The translations under genes and the position numbers were made by a program. A DNA stretch of 64,000 nt, taken from Blepharisma japonicum (lineage: Eukaryota; Ciliophora; Heterotrichea; Heterotrichida; Blepharismidae). Of this stretch, positions 1 to 12,003 are shown in pieces. Positions within the stretch are counted from its first letter, which is position 1, and each line of letters opens with the position of its first letter. The DNA lies in NCBI GenBank assembly GCA_949751835.1, contig CATKHK010000022.1, forward strand, positions 434,001 to 498,000, written 5' to 3'. The notes below the pieces were generated by a model, which saw only the letters and a list, made by a program, of their open reading frames with translations, was not told where the DNA came from and ran no database searches.

Positions 1-72
1 TGAGATGATAAATGGAATATTAATAGTAAAAAACTCTTTATTAATAAACCAAAATAGTTCTAAACAATTAAA

Positions 73-1284
73 TTAAAAATTGATATCACTCTTGGCAAAA
101 AGATTCAAAAATTCTGGCTCAAGAGAACTTAAAAATGGCAAAGTCTGGCTGATTTTAGATTTGCTGACTGAACTCTTTGCTCTGATGGTCTTTTGTTTGC
201 TCATCTTATTAATCCTGATATTCCTTTTTTCGAAAAATCTACAGTTTTCATCTTCAATTTCAGTAACATTAGATTTCCCCCTTCTTGTTGGAGTTGCAGT
301 ATAAAGGTTTTTTTGCCTTTTGTTTACAATCAATGGTATATCTATAAACTTTTGCTGCCTTTTGGCAGACCAAGCTCGAGAATTAGAACTTGACTCTTTT
401 TCCTCGCGAGATTTAATCTTTCCTTTTGTTGATGCAGATCGTTGCTCTCTTGCAATTCCAGCCTCCAAGTTCTTTATTTCTACAGGATCAATCATAGAAT
501 GGGTTCTTTCTTTACGAGTTTCTTTTCTATCGTTTAAATTAACAGGCATTGTGCTTGAAAATGGATCTTCCTCAGGATGATCTGATGAAGTAGGTGAAGG
601 AAGCAAAGTATCGAACATATTATCAAGCTCTGGATATTCAAGCTGATGTTTTTTTGGGATGTAGTCTAATCCAATTGCTTTAGGTGGAGTCTTGTGCCTT
701 GAAGGTGGTCTTAATTTGCTTGGTAGTATCTTTATAGGCTGCCTCTCTCTGCTTTTAGGCTCCATAAGCCCATTCAGCTTCTATATAGCACTTACTGTAA
801 AAACTTTATCCTCTAAATCACAAATATTCGCATTTTGGCGACAGGGTGGACGTTTCCTGATTTCTAGTGCTTCGTTCTCTTCTAGAGAATCGTCATCCAG
901 GGATATAACTTTGGCCCCTGAAGGATTTTTGGAGAATTCCAAGGAAGGCTCTGTAGGGATGCTGGGCTGAGGAACTCCTTTTTTTAAAGGGATCCTCTTT
1001 TTTCTCGATGTGGTTGGTCTTCCATTCATCGTTGATGAATATTCAGGAAAACTCTGTCTAGCTGGCCTATTATGGCCAATTTGTTTTGTATTTTCTGATT
1101 TCCTTCCTTGAATTTCAGAGTGGCTTGCAATTGATTTTTTCTTCAAACCGTGAGTTTCATCTTGGGGTGCAGTTCCAGCTCTCAACAAGTTTTCCCTGAA
1201 TTGAATTTACCATGGAGTGCCATGAGGTATTTGCCATGATGTTGAGTTTATTGGCTCCTCAGATACTTTTAAAGAACTCCTCAT
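73..1284 (-). CDS. Hypothetical basic, low-complexity protein (393 aa)
   Basis: I do not recognise this protein. The model starts at the ATG at 1284, splices two 15-nt introns (1196-1210 and 781-795) and ends at TAA 73-75. Without the introns the frame is broken by TAA and TAG inside GT-AG segments; with them it is open throughout. The product is rich in Lys, Arg, Ser and Pro, with motifs such as RPPSRHKTPPKAIG and TPTRRGK and no predicted membrane segment or catalytic motif, so it is probably largely disordered. The acidic patch SLDDDSLEENEALE lies mid-protein. Phospho-regulated SP/TP sites are plausible but not shown. It is convergent with nothing inside the window and is followed by about 70 nt of AT-rich sequence to the window edge. 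Confidence 0.75.
781..795 (-). other. 15-nt intron in the hypothetical gene at 73-1284
   Basis: Minus-strand gtaagtgctatatag. It lies between codons, and the retained form would end at its TAG. Confidence 0.9.
1196..1210 (-). other. 15-nt intron in the hypothetical gene at 73-1284
   Basis: Minus-strand gtaaattcaattcag. It splits a TGG codon and its removal joins the frame from ATG 1284 to the downstream exon. Confidence 0.85.
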
Positions 1285-1913
1285 TTTCAGCTTAATTAAA
1301 AATAGGAGTAATTTAACTTAGATGAAATCCCAGTTTCAATCTCTTTTGTATATTTCAGTTCAGTTTTTAATTAAAATTAACTCTGGGCTATTTATGGATA
1401 AAATTTCAATGATTAATTTGATATTAGTCTGCAAATAAAGGTATATGGACTAAGCTTTAGGCAGCATATGCTAATTAAGATATCAGTTAATAATTTAAAA
1501 TATGTTTAAGCAACCAAATATTTTTTTAATATATTTAAAGAAAGAAAAATTTCTAAATTTATAGCCAAAAACAAAAATTATCAATATTTATTAAAGATAC
1601 TGAAATGAGATTGAAAAAGAATCTCTTTGAAAAATTGCTACTAAATTTATGGTAATATTCCAAATAGAATATAATAAATATGTTTTATTATCTTAGCTTC
1701 AGTTAAAAGTCCATTCAAAAGCGTGCATGCAAAATTACAGACAAAAGTATGTTTGAATTATCATTTTGGAGATCATAAATTTTTTTAAGTATTATATTAT
1801 ATTTTCCCCAATTTTAATTCATATTAAGATTTAAGAACACGAAACAAAATTTATTTGCCTTTTGGGTCTCTCTCATTTAAAGCCAAAACAATTAATTTAA
1901 TTTTAGTTCACTC
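1285..1913. other. Intergenic, divergent promoters
   Basis: About 630 nt of AT-rich DNA between the divergent hypothetical gene and the PI3-kinase. I see no coding frame, RNA gene or repeat; it presumably holds both promoters. Confidence 0.6.
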
Positions 1914-4900
1914 ATGTTGAGAAATCATATTAATATGAATGCTGACAATAATGAGTACGAAGAGATGTTCAATACACGAAGAAGGGCCAAACCAATGGCT
2001 AGTATCCACACAAATAAAGAGTATAAAACTCAAGTAAAAGCTCATAAAGCCAGGAGTAAATCATTTGTGTGAGCGAATCCAGTTGACTACAATGAGCAAG
2101 AAAAGAAAGAGGAGAAAACACTCTTTCTTTGCATAATGCTGATGAACCGTGACAGAATTGTTATTAGAATCGGGAAAAAAAGTACTGTAAGATTTGTAAT
2201 TGCCACTGCCTTAAGGAAAATCCAGGTCAGAATCATGTATCCTAATGCAAAACCTGACAATTTTGAATTGATACTTGCAGCAACAAAAACAGCTGAGCCT
2301 CTGCCTGGGTATTATCAGATTTATACATTATGCAAAATAGGATTCTGGACTAAACCAGATTGCTATTCGCAATATCCTTTGCTGATTTTACAGAAAAAGT
2401 CAGAAGCACCCTCAAAAATTCTAAAAATCCCTGAATTACTTACAGGGTATAATGATTCTCTGATTGGAAACAACTCTGATTGATGCAGCCACAGCGATGA
2501 AGTTAGTGCATTTAGGGCAAAATACACCGAAAATCCTGCATTCAAAGAAATCAGCTCAAAAAATGCTTTAGGCAAATATCCTCAATTTATAGACACTGCT
2601 TATGATGCCAAAATATATAGCAAAAAAATGATGATAAGCATATCTTACCCAGGTCATCCTTTATCTAACACAATAATAGAGCTTAATCATACTATGAAGC
2701 TGGAACATGTTTTGGAAGAAGTTCAAAAAAAATATTTTGTGTTGCAAAAGGTCTCGATAGATATAGATTCGCTTATTTTGAAATTTAGAGGAACAAATGA
2801 ATACATATATGACAGGAATGTCAGAATGTATGATATTGATGGAATCAGGGAGGCTTCTCAAAAAAACACAATTCCAGAGCTGGAGCTGAAAGTTAAGCCA
2901 GATGATCTGAGCGTAGATGAAATTTCAGTTGAATGTCCTCCAACACCTACTTTTTCGAGCTCAACCAACTGTGAGGATGAGCTTAGAAAAGAAGAAATTT
3001 CAGAAAAAGAAATCAAACAAGTTCTTGATAAGAGCCAGTTCCAAAGAAGAGCCCTGACTTTTCAAATCATGGGAAACAAAAATACTGAGACTAAAAGTGC
3101 AAAAAGACCACAAACACTTCCAGTTCTAAGAATAAGCAGAAAAGAGAAGAGATTTTCAGTATTGCAAACGCTTTCTTCTTCCCAAAATAGAGCATTAGAG
3201 CCGCTTAGCATTATTGATGTAAGGCATCTTCATACTAAATTTCGTGTAAAAATACTAGGAATTCAAAACTTGAAAATGTACAGCCTAGACGAAGAGAGCC
3301 AGTTGCCACTAGTCAGACTTCACCCAACTTGCATCAGAGTTGAAGCTTCTCTTTATACAGGCTGCTCTCCACTAGATTCAGAAATGATAATTACATCTAT
3401 AGGTTTATCCTGTAAAGACATCAATCACCATTTTAACGAAAACATCAGATGAGGGGAATGGTCTTATTTTTCACTTGCATACTCACAGCTGCCTCTTGCA
3501 GCATGCATAAAATTTGTGGTGAAGTGCTGAGTCACTTTCAAAGAAGGGAAAGGGCCAAAAGAATGCATTCTAGGCTGGGTAAATTTCAGAATTTTTGGAT
3601 ATGACAGAGGGCTTCAAACGGGGATTCATCGACTTGGCTTATTTCCTTATTATAGCGTTGCTGATCCTACTGGTTCAACTATTCAGAATAAAGATGCAGA
3701 TGCATCTCAATTGTTTATTGAACTCGACCATTTCATAGTACCTGTGGTATTTGGAGAAGACTCAGACTCTGTATTCTGTCTTGACGATTTTCTTGCTGAT
3801 CAACAATTGGGTATCCACCCATCAGACGAAAGTGAGCTATTCAGAATCTTGCAGGAGTCACCACTTTATAAAATGAGTGACGCTGAAAAAGAGCTTGTAT
3901 GAAAATATCGGGCATATTTATCAAGAAACAAAAATGCGCTTCCTAAACTGCTGCTTAGTGTAAAGTGATGTGATTCCCAAGCAGTCAGAGATGTTTACCA
4001 TATTTTAGATCTCTGTGAAAAGCCTGATTCTGTGATTGCAATGGAATTGCTGGATGGAAAATATGCGGATTCTAAGTTAAGAGAATTCGCAGTAAATGCT
4101 TTGGAAAGACTTACTAATAGTGAGCTGCATCAAATTTTGATCCAATTGGTTCAAGCTTTGAAGTTTGAAGCATTCCATGACTCAGCACTTTCTAGGTTTC
4201 TTCTATCAAGAGCTCTTAAATGCCCAGAAAGTATTGGCCATACCTTTTTCTGACTGCTAAGAAGCGAAATGAACGATCCTTATTACAAAGAAAGATTCGG
4301 CTTGCTACTTGAGCAATATTTAAGAAAATGTGGAGGTCACAGAAACTCACTGATATGAGAAGACCATCTAATCAAAAGTCTTGAGCAAATTGCATGGTAT
4401 GTTCAAGCGAGCCAGTGTAAGCGTGCAGAAGTTTTAATCTATCTTCAAGACCAATTAAATATGCTAAACCATGAACTTCCAGAATTTTACTCGATACCCT
4501 ACAACTCTAAAATAATTGTGAAAAAAATAAAATGGGAAGAATGCAAATTCATGAAATCCAAGAAAAAGCCACTTTATATTGTGTTTGAAAATGCAGATCC
4601 ATTGAATGACACTTATCATCTTTTATTTAAAGTTGGAGATGATATGAGACAGGACATGCTGACTCTACAAGTTCTTAGAGTTATGGAAAACTTATGACTA
4701 AAGGAGGGACTCGACTTAGGAATGAGTTTGTATACTACATTGGCTTTGGGAAATAATGTTGGGATAATGGAAGTTGTAAGAAATTCAGAAACACTAGCAG
4801 GGATCCAAAAATGGGGAGGAGGAAATATCGGCGCTTTGTATGATAAAATTCTATTTCAATGACTAAAAACTCATGACTATCCTAATTTTCAAGAAAATTT

Positions 4901-5381
4901 TATAAAAAGCTGCTCTGGATATTGTGTTGCAACTTATGTGCTGGGAATTGCGGATAGGCATAATGACAATATTATGGTGAGAAATACTGGGCATTTCTTT
5001 CATATTGATTTTGGGCATTTCCTTGGGCATTTTAAGAAAAAGCTTGGGATCAAAAGAGAAACAGCTCCATTTGCATTTACTCCAGATATGAGATATGCAA
5101 TGGGAGGGAAGAAAAGTCCTGGCTTTGAAAGTTTCAAAAAGAAATGTGTGCGTGCTTATAATATTCTTCGAAAAAACAGAAATTTGTTGATTAGTTTATT
5201 CTCCTTGATGCTTTGCTCAGGTATTCAAGAACTAAGTCGAAAAGATTTAGAATATCTCAATAAAACACTGATAGATATATCTGATGACAAAGCAGAAAAA
5301 CTATTCCGAAGCTTAATTAAGAAAAGCTTGAACGACCCAATGACAAGAATAAACTTCTCAATTCATATATTGGCTAATTAA
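1914..5381 (+). CDS. Class I-like phosphatidylinositol 3-kinase catalytic subunit (1155 aa)
   Basis: It should phosphorylate phosphoinositides at the 3-position at membranes. One uninterrupted frame with several TGA codons read as Trp. An N-terminal segment (about 60-160) sits where p110 has its adaptor-binding domain. A Ras-binding-like domain follows (about 239-320, with LILKFRGTNEYIYDRN like p110), then C2 (about 430-600), helical PIK (about 650-840) and kinase (about 850-1155). The kinase shows GDDMRQD (about 907-913), the catalytic loop with Asp1014 in DRHNDN, and the DFG Asp1032 in HIDFGHFLGH. The activation segment KKKLGIKRETAPF matches class I enzymes, which use PI(4,5)P2. No regulatory subunit gene is nearby. 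Class assignment rests on motif resemblance only. Confidence 0.92.
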
Positions 5382-5573
5382 TTTATTTTCTTGTACAATA
5401 TTGAAAATAAAATATGATGGGATATGCATAATTGCAAAAATTAGTTATCATTAAATTGGCTGAAGCATGTATTAATTATATTTCTGCCTAGGTGTTATTC
5501 TAAAGTGAGTTAGAAATAAAATATTATTAGTTTATTAATTTTTCTTAAATACAAATAGATTTATTTTATCTAT

Positions 5574-6482
5574 TTATCATAGTACTCCCAACTTTTTTTC
5601 ATTTAAATCAAACTTGTAATACATCGCATCATCTTGATAATTAATACTAATAAAAAATGAGTCTCCATGATATGTGTAAAAATAATAGTTAAAATGCAAG
5701 TTTAAAAATGTCAGGCAAACAACATTTCAGCTGTATTCATTTCCTTCTTCGCTTTGTCAAATCCTTCCAGCTGATTCAATTATGTATATTCTTAAGCCAG
5801 AAGAAAGCAACATCTTTGCTTCATATCGGTTTAGATTCATACCAGGGATTTCTGAGTAGCTATTAGTAAAAAAATCGTATTTAAAAAGCTTTTTATGTTC
5901 TTTCCCACAAATTAAAGCAGAATCTTTTAAAGCTATGCACGAACAAAATGTTGATTTTTCTGGAATTTGAGGAAGTTTAATTCATCGATTTTTTCTCAAA
6001 TCAAATTTTTCTGCATTAGCCAAACAATCATTCCCGTTATATCCTCCAAATGCAAATACACAATTGTTGTGGTACATAGCACCTATATTAGAGCTGTGTA
6101 TACTATTGTTTGGCAATTTTCTTTTAATTTTATAAGTTTTTAGATCAATTATGCAAATCATCCCAAAAGAGTCTATTTCTGTTTGTCTTGTTAGATAGGA
6201 AAAATAGTCAATTTCTTTATTTTGGATATATTTCCCAAAGCAGAATAGTTCAGAATTTGGAAGGAGTACTATAGATGAAACTAGGCTCATCGAGGTGCAA
6301 GTTTCAATTAAGATCTGCTTTTTTGATTTGGTTTCGATATTATAAATTTGGAACTTTAATACTCCGTGTTTAGGAAATATGTTATACAGATATTGTGAGC
6401 CAAAATAAGATTTCTGATTGTCCTCTTCTTCACCTTTTACGAGCATTTTATAACCTTTTAGAAATAGTTCAAATTTAGTCAT
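5574..6482 (-). CDS. Kelch-repeat protein, paralogue 1 (302 aa)
   Basis: Single-exon gene from ATG 6482 (in-frame TAG just upstream) to TAA 5574-5576, with three TGA read as Trp. The kelch signature is clear in AMYHNNCVFAFGGYNG followed by FDLRKNRW. A second recognisable module is IYIIESAGRIWQSEEG, which also occurs in the two kelch genes at 8586 and 9830, so the three are paralogues. There is no zinc-binding N-terminus here, unlike the gene at 8586-9827. Kelch blades usually mediate protein binding, often to actin or ubiquitin-ligase partners; the specific role is unknown. It is convergent with the PI3-kinase, with 192 nt between stops. Confidence 0.85.
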
Positions 6483-6694
6483 CTATTTAATTACTCTTGT
6501 ATTTGAATAATAAGCAGCTTAGAAAATTACTATTAGACAAAAATGCAGAGTAATATTTCAATAAAGAATCATTATTTTTCATTAAAATTTTTTAAAATAT
6601 TTAATTCCTAATTATTTATTTTCCTTTTAATTTCGAATTAAAATAAATTAGTTGATCCCCCATATTTCTATCTGCCAAAATAATTATAATAAAA

Positions 6695-8284
6695 ATGGTT
6701 AAGAAGCGAAAGAGCAAAAAATCCTTCAAGGAAGTTCAAGTTGCATCCAACTACATTGAAACAACAGATCTTATTGACCCCTGAATTGAAAGAACTCGTG
6801 ATCAAATTTTGCATGTCTCTAAATGACGCCAAATACGTATAAGCACTTCTGAAGAAGATAAAACTAGTTACCCAGAAGGATATCCCTATGAATATATCCT
6901 AGACTTCATTGCAGGTGAGTCTGATACTGTTGAAAATCCTCTCCCAGTAAGTGAAGCAGAAGAATTCGCTATCAAAGCTGATGAATTGTTAACAGAATTT
7001 TCTTCAAAAGCCCCAGAGTATGACCTCAACGACAGTCTCTTGAATTACAAACTTGATAAAGAAGTCACAATTGGCCAGATGCTGGATGCAATAAAAATTT
7101 CACCATATCAATACGAGTTTCAAACATATCTTGAGCAAAACCAATGAAATACTATAAATACTATAAAGATCAAGCCTAAAGAAGAAGATCTCATTATAGA
7201 AACCATTGATCATCTCAAAAGAGGCTTATCTCTTAAGGAGACCACTAATGAAATGAAAGGCAGAGTTTCCTATGAGAAAGTCAAAGACATTTATAAAAAT
7301 TACAAAATTTATGGAGAAAAATATGTCAGAAAAGTCAAAAGAAAACTTACCCCTGCATTAAAGCCTGAACATTTGCAATTTCTTAAAGAAATATCTGAAG
7401 ACCCCAGAAATACAGTTTTATCAGGGAGGGAAAGAAAACTATTATTGTGCAACCATTTTGGAATAAGAATTGGAACTGATCATGTAAGGCAAGCTTTAAA
7501 AGAAATGGGCTACTCTATTAAAAGAATTAGAACTTTTGTTCCAGAAGCCGACAGAGTTTCCCATAAAAATGCCAGATGCAGAGTTGCTCAACAATTAATC
7601 CTTCTTCAACAGAGCGGAAAAGAATTAGTCAGCATTGATGAATGCCAAGTAAATAGAGGAGAAACAGCGCATTATGGGTGGGCAAAAAAAGGTCAAAAAG
7701 CTCTAAATATTAACGGATTCAAAGGAAAGCCATTACAAATTATTACAGCAGTAAGATCGTGTGGGTTACTTGGATATATAATTCGGCCCAAAAAAATTGA
7801 TCAGTTTGGCTACAAGCATTTTCTAGGATTAATTTTTGGGAAGTTGAAAGAAATTGATCCTACCAATTATAAAGACAGATTTTTTTTATTTATGGACAAT
7901 GCATCAGCACATAAAACAAAGTTAGTCAAGGATTACATAGAAACTCAAGGAATAACAGTACTTTGCAATGCCCCAATGACTCCACAACTAAATCCTATAG
8001 AGTATATCTTTTCTATGTTTAAATGAAATTTGAGAAGGATGCCGATGAGTAATGATGAAGCTTTGATTGAATATATTTATGATGCATTTAAAAGGATCAG
8101 GCCAAGACATATTTATAATGCCTATATCCACTCTATAAGATCTTATAAAGCTTCGCTGAGATATGAGCAATTGCATGATGCAAGAGGATACAACAAAATA
8201 GACGCAAAAATTAAATTTTCTGGAAAACATATAAAAGCTTTGATCAATTTTGATAAGCTTAACACGAAAAAGCAAGAAGATTAA
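6695..8284 (+). CDS. DD34E transposase, IS630/Tc1-mariner superfamily (529 aa)
   Basis: Complete single-exon frame with TGA as Trp and ATG 6695. The C-terminal half is a DDE_3-type integrase fold. The catalytic triad is visible: Asp315 in SIDECQ, Asp401 in LFMDNASAH and Glu436 in NPIEY, with 34 residues between the second Asp and the Glu. The typical IS630-family KKGQK stretch lies after the first Asp. Residues about 165-285 look like a paired helix-turn-helix DNA-binding region. The first 160 residues are an acidic extension I do not recognise. I found no terminal inverted repeats or TA-flanked ends in the 200-300 nt on either side. It sits between kelch paralogues. The intact triad and the host code suggest a living or domesticated gene rather than debris. 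Confidence 0.9.
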
Positions 8285-8585
8285 AAGCTATGCTAATCTT
8301 TTTATTTTAATAAATTTATTTTTTAAAAAATATCTGTTTATAGCACTTATATGAATAATAATATAGTGAAATTTTAGTATAATTTAAATAAAATGCCTAG
8401 TCTTATATACTTGTATTTAATGCGCAATTTTATCATCCAATTTTTTTCAAGATATCAGTCGATTGCAACGATTAGCTAATTTAATGGGAGCAATCGCATT
8501 ATTGTTTTTAATGTTCCATCATTAAATTCTTGATAAGTTTTTTCGTCAATAAATGCTAACTAGAAGATTATAAATAATTTATTTA
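8285..8585. other. Intergenic, transposase 3' flank
   Basis: About 300 nt of AT-rich DNA between convergent stops. It contains a 7-bp inverted pair (cgattgc and gcaatcg, about 30 nt apart, near 8460 and 8492), too short and too internal to call a transposon end. Confidence 0.4.
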
Positions 8586-9827
8586 TTACTTAAGATTCAA
8601 GTCATAAAATTTTAGTGAAGTATTTTCTTTTTCAATTAAGTCAACTATTTTTAGCTTTTCTTCACTTAGCTTAAATTGATATAACAAGCATGATTGGTCC
8701 ATAAAATAGAATGATTCATTATAAAACTCAATATATGACATTGGCGGCTGAAATGCCCCAGCAGATCCAATAATGTTTCATTCTTTCAGGTTTCTTTCAC
8801 TTTTCATAATTTTTCCCTCACTTTCAATTATGTAGACTAATTTATCAATTCCAAGCATAATTCTCCTTTTCCCCTTAATCATAGCAGTTACCTCTTTATA
8901 ACTATTTTTTTGAATATTATAACTATACAGTTTATCATGATTGCATCCCAATAGTAATATTTCTCCGTCATAAAACAATAAGCACACTCCAGTAGAGGGT
9001 TTTGGCATTGAAGCTAATGCTTTTCAGCTTCGAGTTTGCAAGCTAAATTCTGACGCAAACTCTGATTCTTCTTTTTTATTTTTATAGCCTCCAAATACAT
9101 AAATGGAATCTTGATGCATGAGAGCTTTTGTATTACAGCATGGACGACCAGTAGGAAGTTGCATTATTATCTTATCGTTGGTAATGATAAAAGTTTTGCC
9201 AGAGGGTGGCCAATCCCCATAGCAAAATACTCCATAATCCGGAATTTTGCACATTGATATAAGGGAATCAGATATCTTTTGCATCTGACTTCGAGTTATT
9301 GTAAAATCCTTCAAATTTGTACTTATTAATCTTTTCAATTCTTTATTAAATGATAAAATTTCTGGAATTTGCCTTGATTCAAAGTCAGGACAAGTCTCTT
9401 CTACGATCTCTTCAAAATTAAATACATTTTTTAAGGCACTTTCTGGAAATAAAGATAACAGTTTTTCTTTTTCATAAGGGTTCAACTCAGAGATGTCTTT
9501 GATTTCTTTCAATTTTTTGGTAAGGTTGGTGATTTCTCAGCGTCTTTTCTGGCATTCGCCCAATTTTTGAGATAGATTTGTTTCCAATGAATTATAAAGT
9601 TCCCTGAATTCATTTAAAGCGTTTTGCCTTTCGATATCAAGATTAACTAAATTATCATCCAAGTTATGAATCAATTCTGCTTTTATTCCTGAAAAGGCAG
9701 GCTGAGGATTATGATCTTCTTTGAAATCTTCTAATATATGCTCCCCAATATGAATTGTACATGAAAAAATGCCAACTCGATGTGGGCAATATAAATCAGA
9801 CTTCTCCCTACACTTCCAGCAATTCAT
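8586..9827 (-). CDS. B-box-like zinc-binding and kelch protein, paralogue 2 (413 aa)
   Basis: One frame from ATG 9827 to TAA 8586-8588, reading three TGA as Trp. The N-terminus has Cys and His in a B-box-like spacing (CWKCREK, CPH, CTIHIGEH, residues about 3-29). A helical or coiled-coil stretch (about 50-115) comes next, then a kelch propeller with SIYVFGGYKNK and LLGCNHDKLYSYN. The order Cys/His-rich, coiled coil, propeller resembles TRIM-type proteins, which often act as ubiquitin ligases, but no RING is present, so ligase activity is not implied. It is closely related to the gene just upstream (9830-10942), whose stop codon is only 2 nt before this ATG. Confidence 0.85.
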
Positions 9828-9829
9828 AT

Positions 9830-10942
9830 TTAATTAAATTGTTTAATCATATCTAAATGGTTTTCGCCTAAATTGAATGCATATAAAACATAATCACAAT
9901 CTAAGAAGTAGACCGATCCCATATACATTTTATAGTAAGATATCATATCATTGAATGGCAAAATATGACCTATTTGCTGTCAACTAAGCCCACCAGGTTC
10001 ACTTTTGATTACTCTTCCTCCTGACTCAATTACATATATTGACAATGATTCCCCTCTGCATATAATTTTATTTTTATTGAGTGCAAGATCTATATATTCT
10101 TGATATTTATTTTTCTTTATGCTGTAAGAATATAGCTTCTGATGATTATAGCCTGAAAGCCATATTTCATTGTCAGCAGCCAATGAGCAAACTGCTGCTG
10201 AAGGACTCGGAAGTGGAGCCAAATCTTTTCATTCTGCGGTTAGAAGATTGAATTTAACTGCGAAATTAGATATCTCCCCTTTAGACTTTCAGCCACCAAA
10301 TACATAAATTGAATCTTCATACAATGTTGCACAAGTTGAACAGCAAGGTTTTCCATTATCGAGCTCAATGATATTGCTTTCAGCATCAATTATAAATGTG
10401 GTTCCTATAGGTTCTCAGTTTCCATAACAGAATATTTGATCTTCTGGAAGGTGGCACGTAACGATGTACTTATTAACTTTACTTTTTGAATTTAATTCGA
10501 TTTTTGTTCCTTTAAAGCTACTTAGATTGATTTTTAAAAGGCTTTTTGTATTATTTTGGAATGCTGCGATTTGATTTTGAGAAGATTCAGGGAGATTAAG
10601 CCCTAGTTCAATTCCTCTAGTTATGAAAGGAATTTGTAGTAAACTTTCTAGTGCACGATCTGTGGGCAAACTTAAGATTTTATCAACAAGATTGGTAGAA
10701 TTAACAATGATTTGAGATGCTTCTATAATACTTTTTATCAATTCTATGTATTTAAGTCTAATTCTAGAGATTTCACTATATTCTGTGTTAAATTTTGATG
10801 TCATTGATTTTAGCTTGGCATTAAAGTCTTGGATTAATTCATCTTTCATCGCTTCTATGCTCAGCACAGAAGAGTTTAAGTATGAAAGGACAGAATTTTT
10901 TGTTTTTGACGAGGGATAAATATAAGCAGGATTGGCATTCAT
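9830..10942 (-). CDS. Kelch-repeat protein, paralogue 3 (370 aa)
   Basis: Frame from ATG 10942 to TAA 9830-9832 with TGA as Trp. It shares the central and C-terminal propeller with the gene at 8586-9827: QIFCYGNWEPIG against GVFCYGDWPPSG, SIYVFGGW, and IYVIESGGRVIKSEPG. The N-terminus lacks the Cys/His cluster and begins MNANPAYIYPSSKTKN, so it may have lost, or never had, the B-box-like part; a helical segment (about 25-80) is retained. The stop is separated from the next gene's ATG by two bases on the same strand. Function beyond protein binding is not evident. Confidence 0.82.
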
Positions 10943-12003
10943 ATTTTTCTAAGGTAGATATGGCAAGGTAGTTTAATTTGTAGAATGATTATGATGTTTA
11001 TTCTCTCGCATGGCTAAATAAATTTTCATTTAGATTACTAATTCTTTTAATTTGTTTTTTTGTACAAATTGATTTCTTTATAAATTCAAATAAAAATTTT
11101 ATATATAGGGTTTGAGTAGCTTATCAATTATTTGACCTAATAAAATTTTAATTAAGCCCTATCTGTATTTTATTAATTTTATTATCAATTTTTATAAATA
11201 TTGTTTACATTATATTATTTTTCATAAATCTAAAGTAATATTTATGCAAATATAGAGAAAAAATTCAAGAATTATCCTCAAATAAGTCCTTATCTACTTA
11301 TAATTGCCTATTCAAACGTTTAATTAAAAGAATTTTTTTCCACATCTGACATTTCTAGTAATAAATAAGGAATTTTTAATCTTGCTAGTGCCAAAAAAGC
11401 CGAGACATAATTCCACATAAAGAAGCTATTTTCCTATTTACATTGAATTATTCCTCAAAAACTGATCTTAAATTGAAAACTTCTTTAAATTTATAATATT
11501 ATATGCGCTTTTTATAATCGCTCAAATAGAAATCAGACATTTTTTAAGAAGCCTAAAATTTTAATTCGAATATTAATAGCTTTTAAATTGTTTATTTCAT
11601 TTAGACTGAGAAAGTGATAGTTTCCAGAGTTTTCATTAAAATCGCTTGAGTTTTATATATTTTAAGGTGTTCTTCCTCATGAATGTGATAATAAATTAAC
11701 TTTTAGAAGCGAGTTTTAGTGCCTAGCAGGTTTAAGAGATCAAGAAATCATATAAAAGATAATTTTATTCATTAAATATTTTCTTTCAACTAATTTTTGA
11801 CAAATTTTCTATTCAACTCTAATAATGCGTTACGGAGATTGAAGACTCACAAACTGGAGTTGCATTATCTTCTGGGTTCATTAGTTTTCGATCTAGGCAA
11901 TTATCATCTATTTTTATTTATAAGTCTATGAGAGCTTGCATAATAAACTTCCAGATTTCGATGACTAAGCTGATTTTCTTATAATAAATCTCTGTTGAAA
12001 TAA
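10943..12003. other. Long intergenic region
   Basis: About 1.06 kb of AT-rich DNA between divergent genes. I see no convincing coding frame, tRNA, hairpin of note or repeat in it. The 5' flanks of the kelch gene and the CDPK lie at its ends. Confidence 0.6.

Noticed and set aside
6483-8585. Terminal inverted repeats around the transposase
   Set aside because: Reading both flanks on both strands gave no matching pair of useful length near TA dinucleotides.
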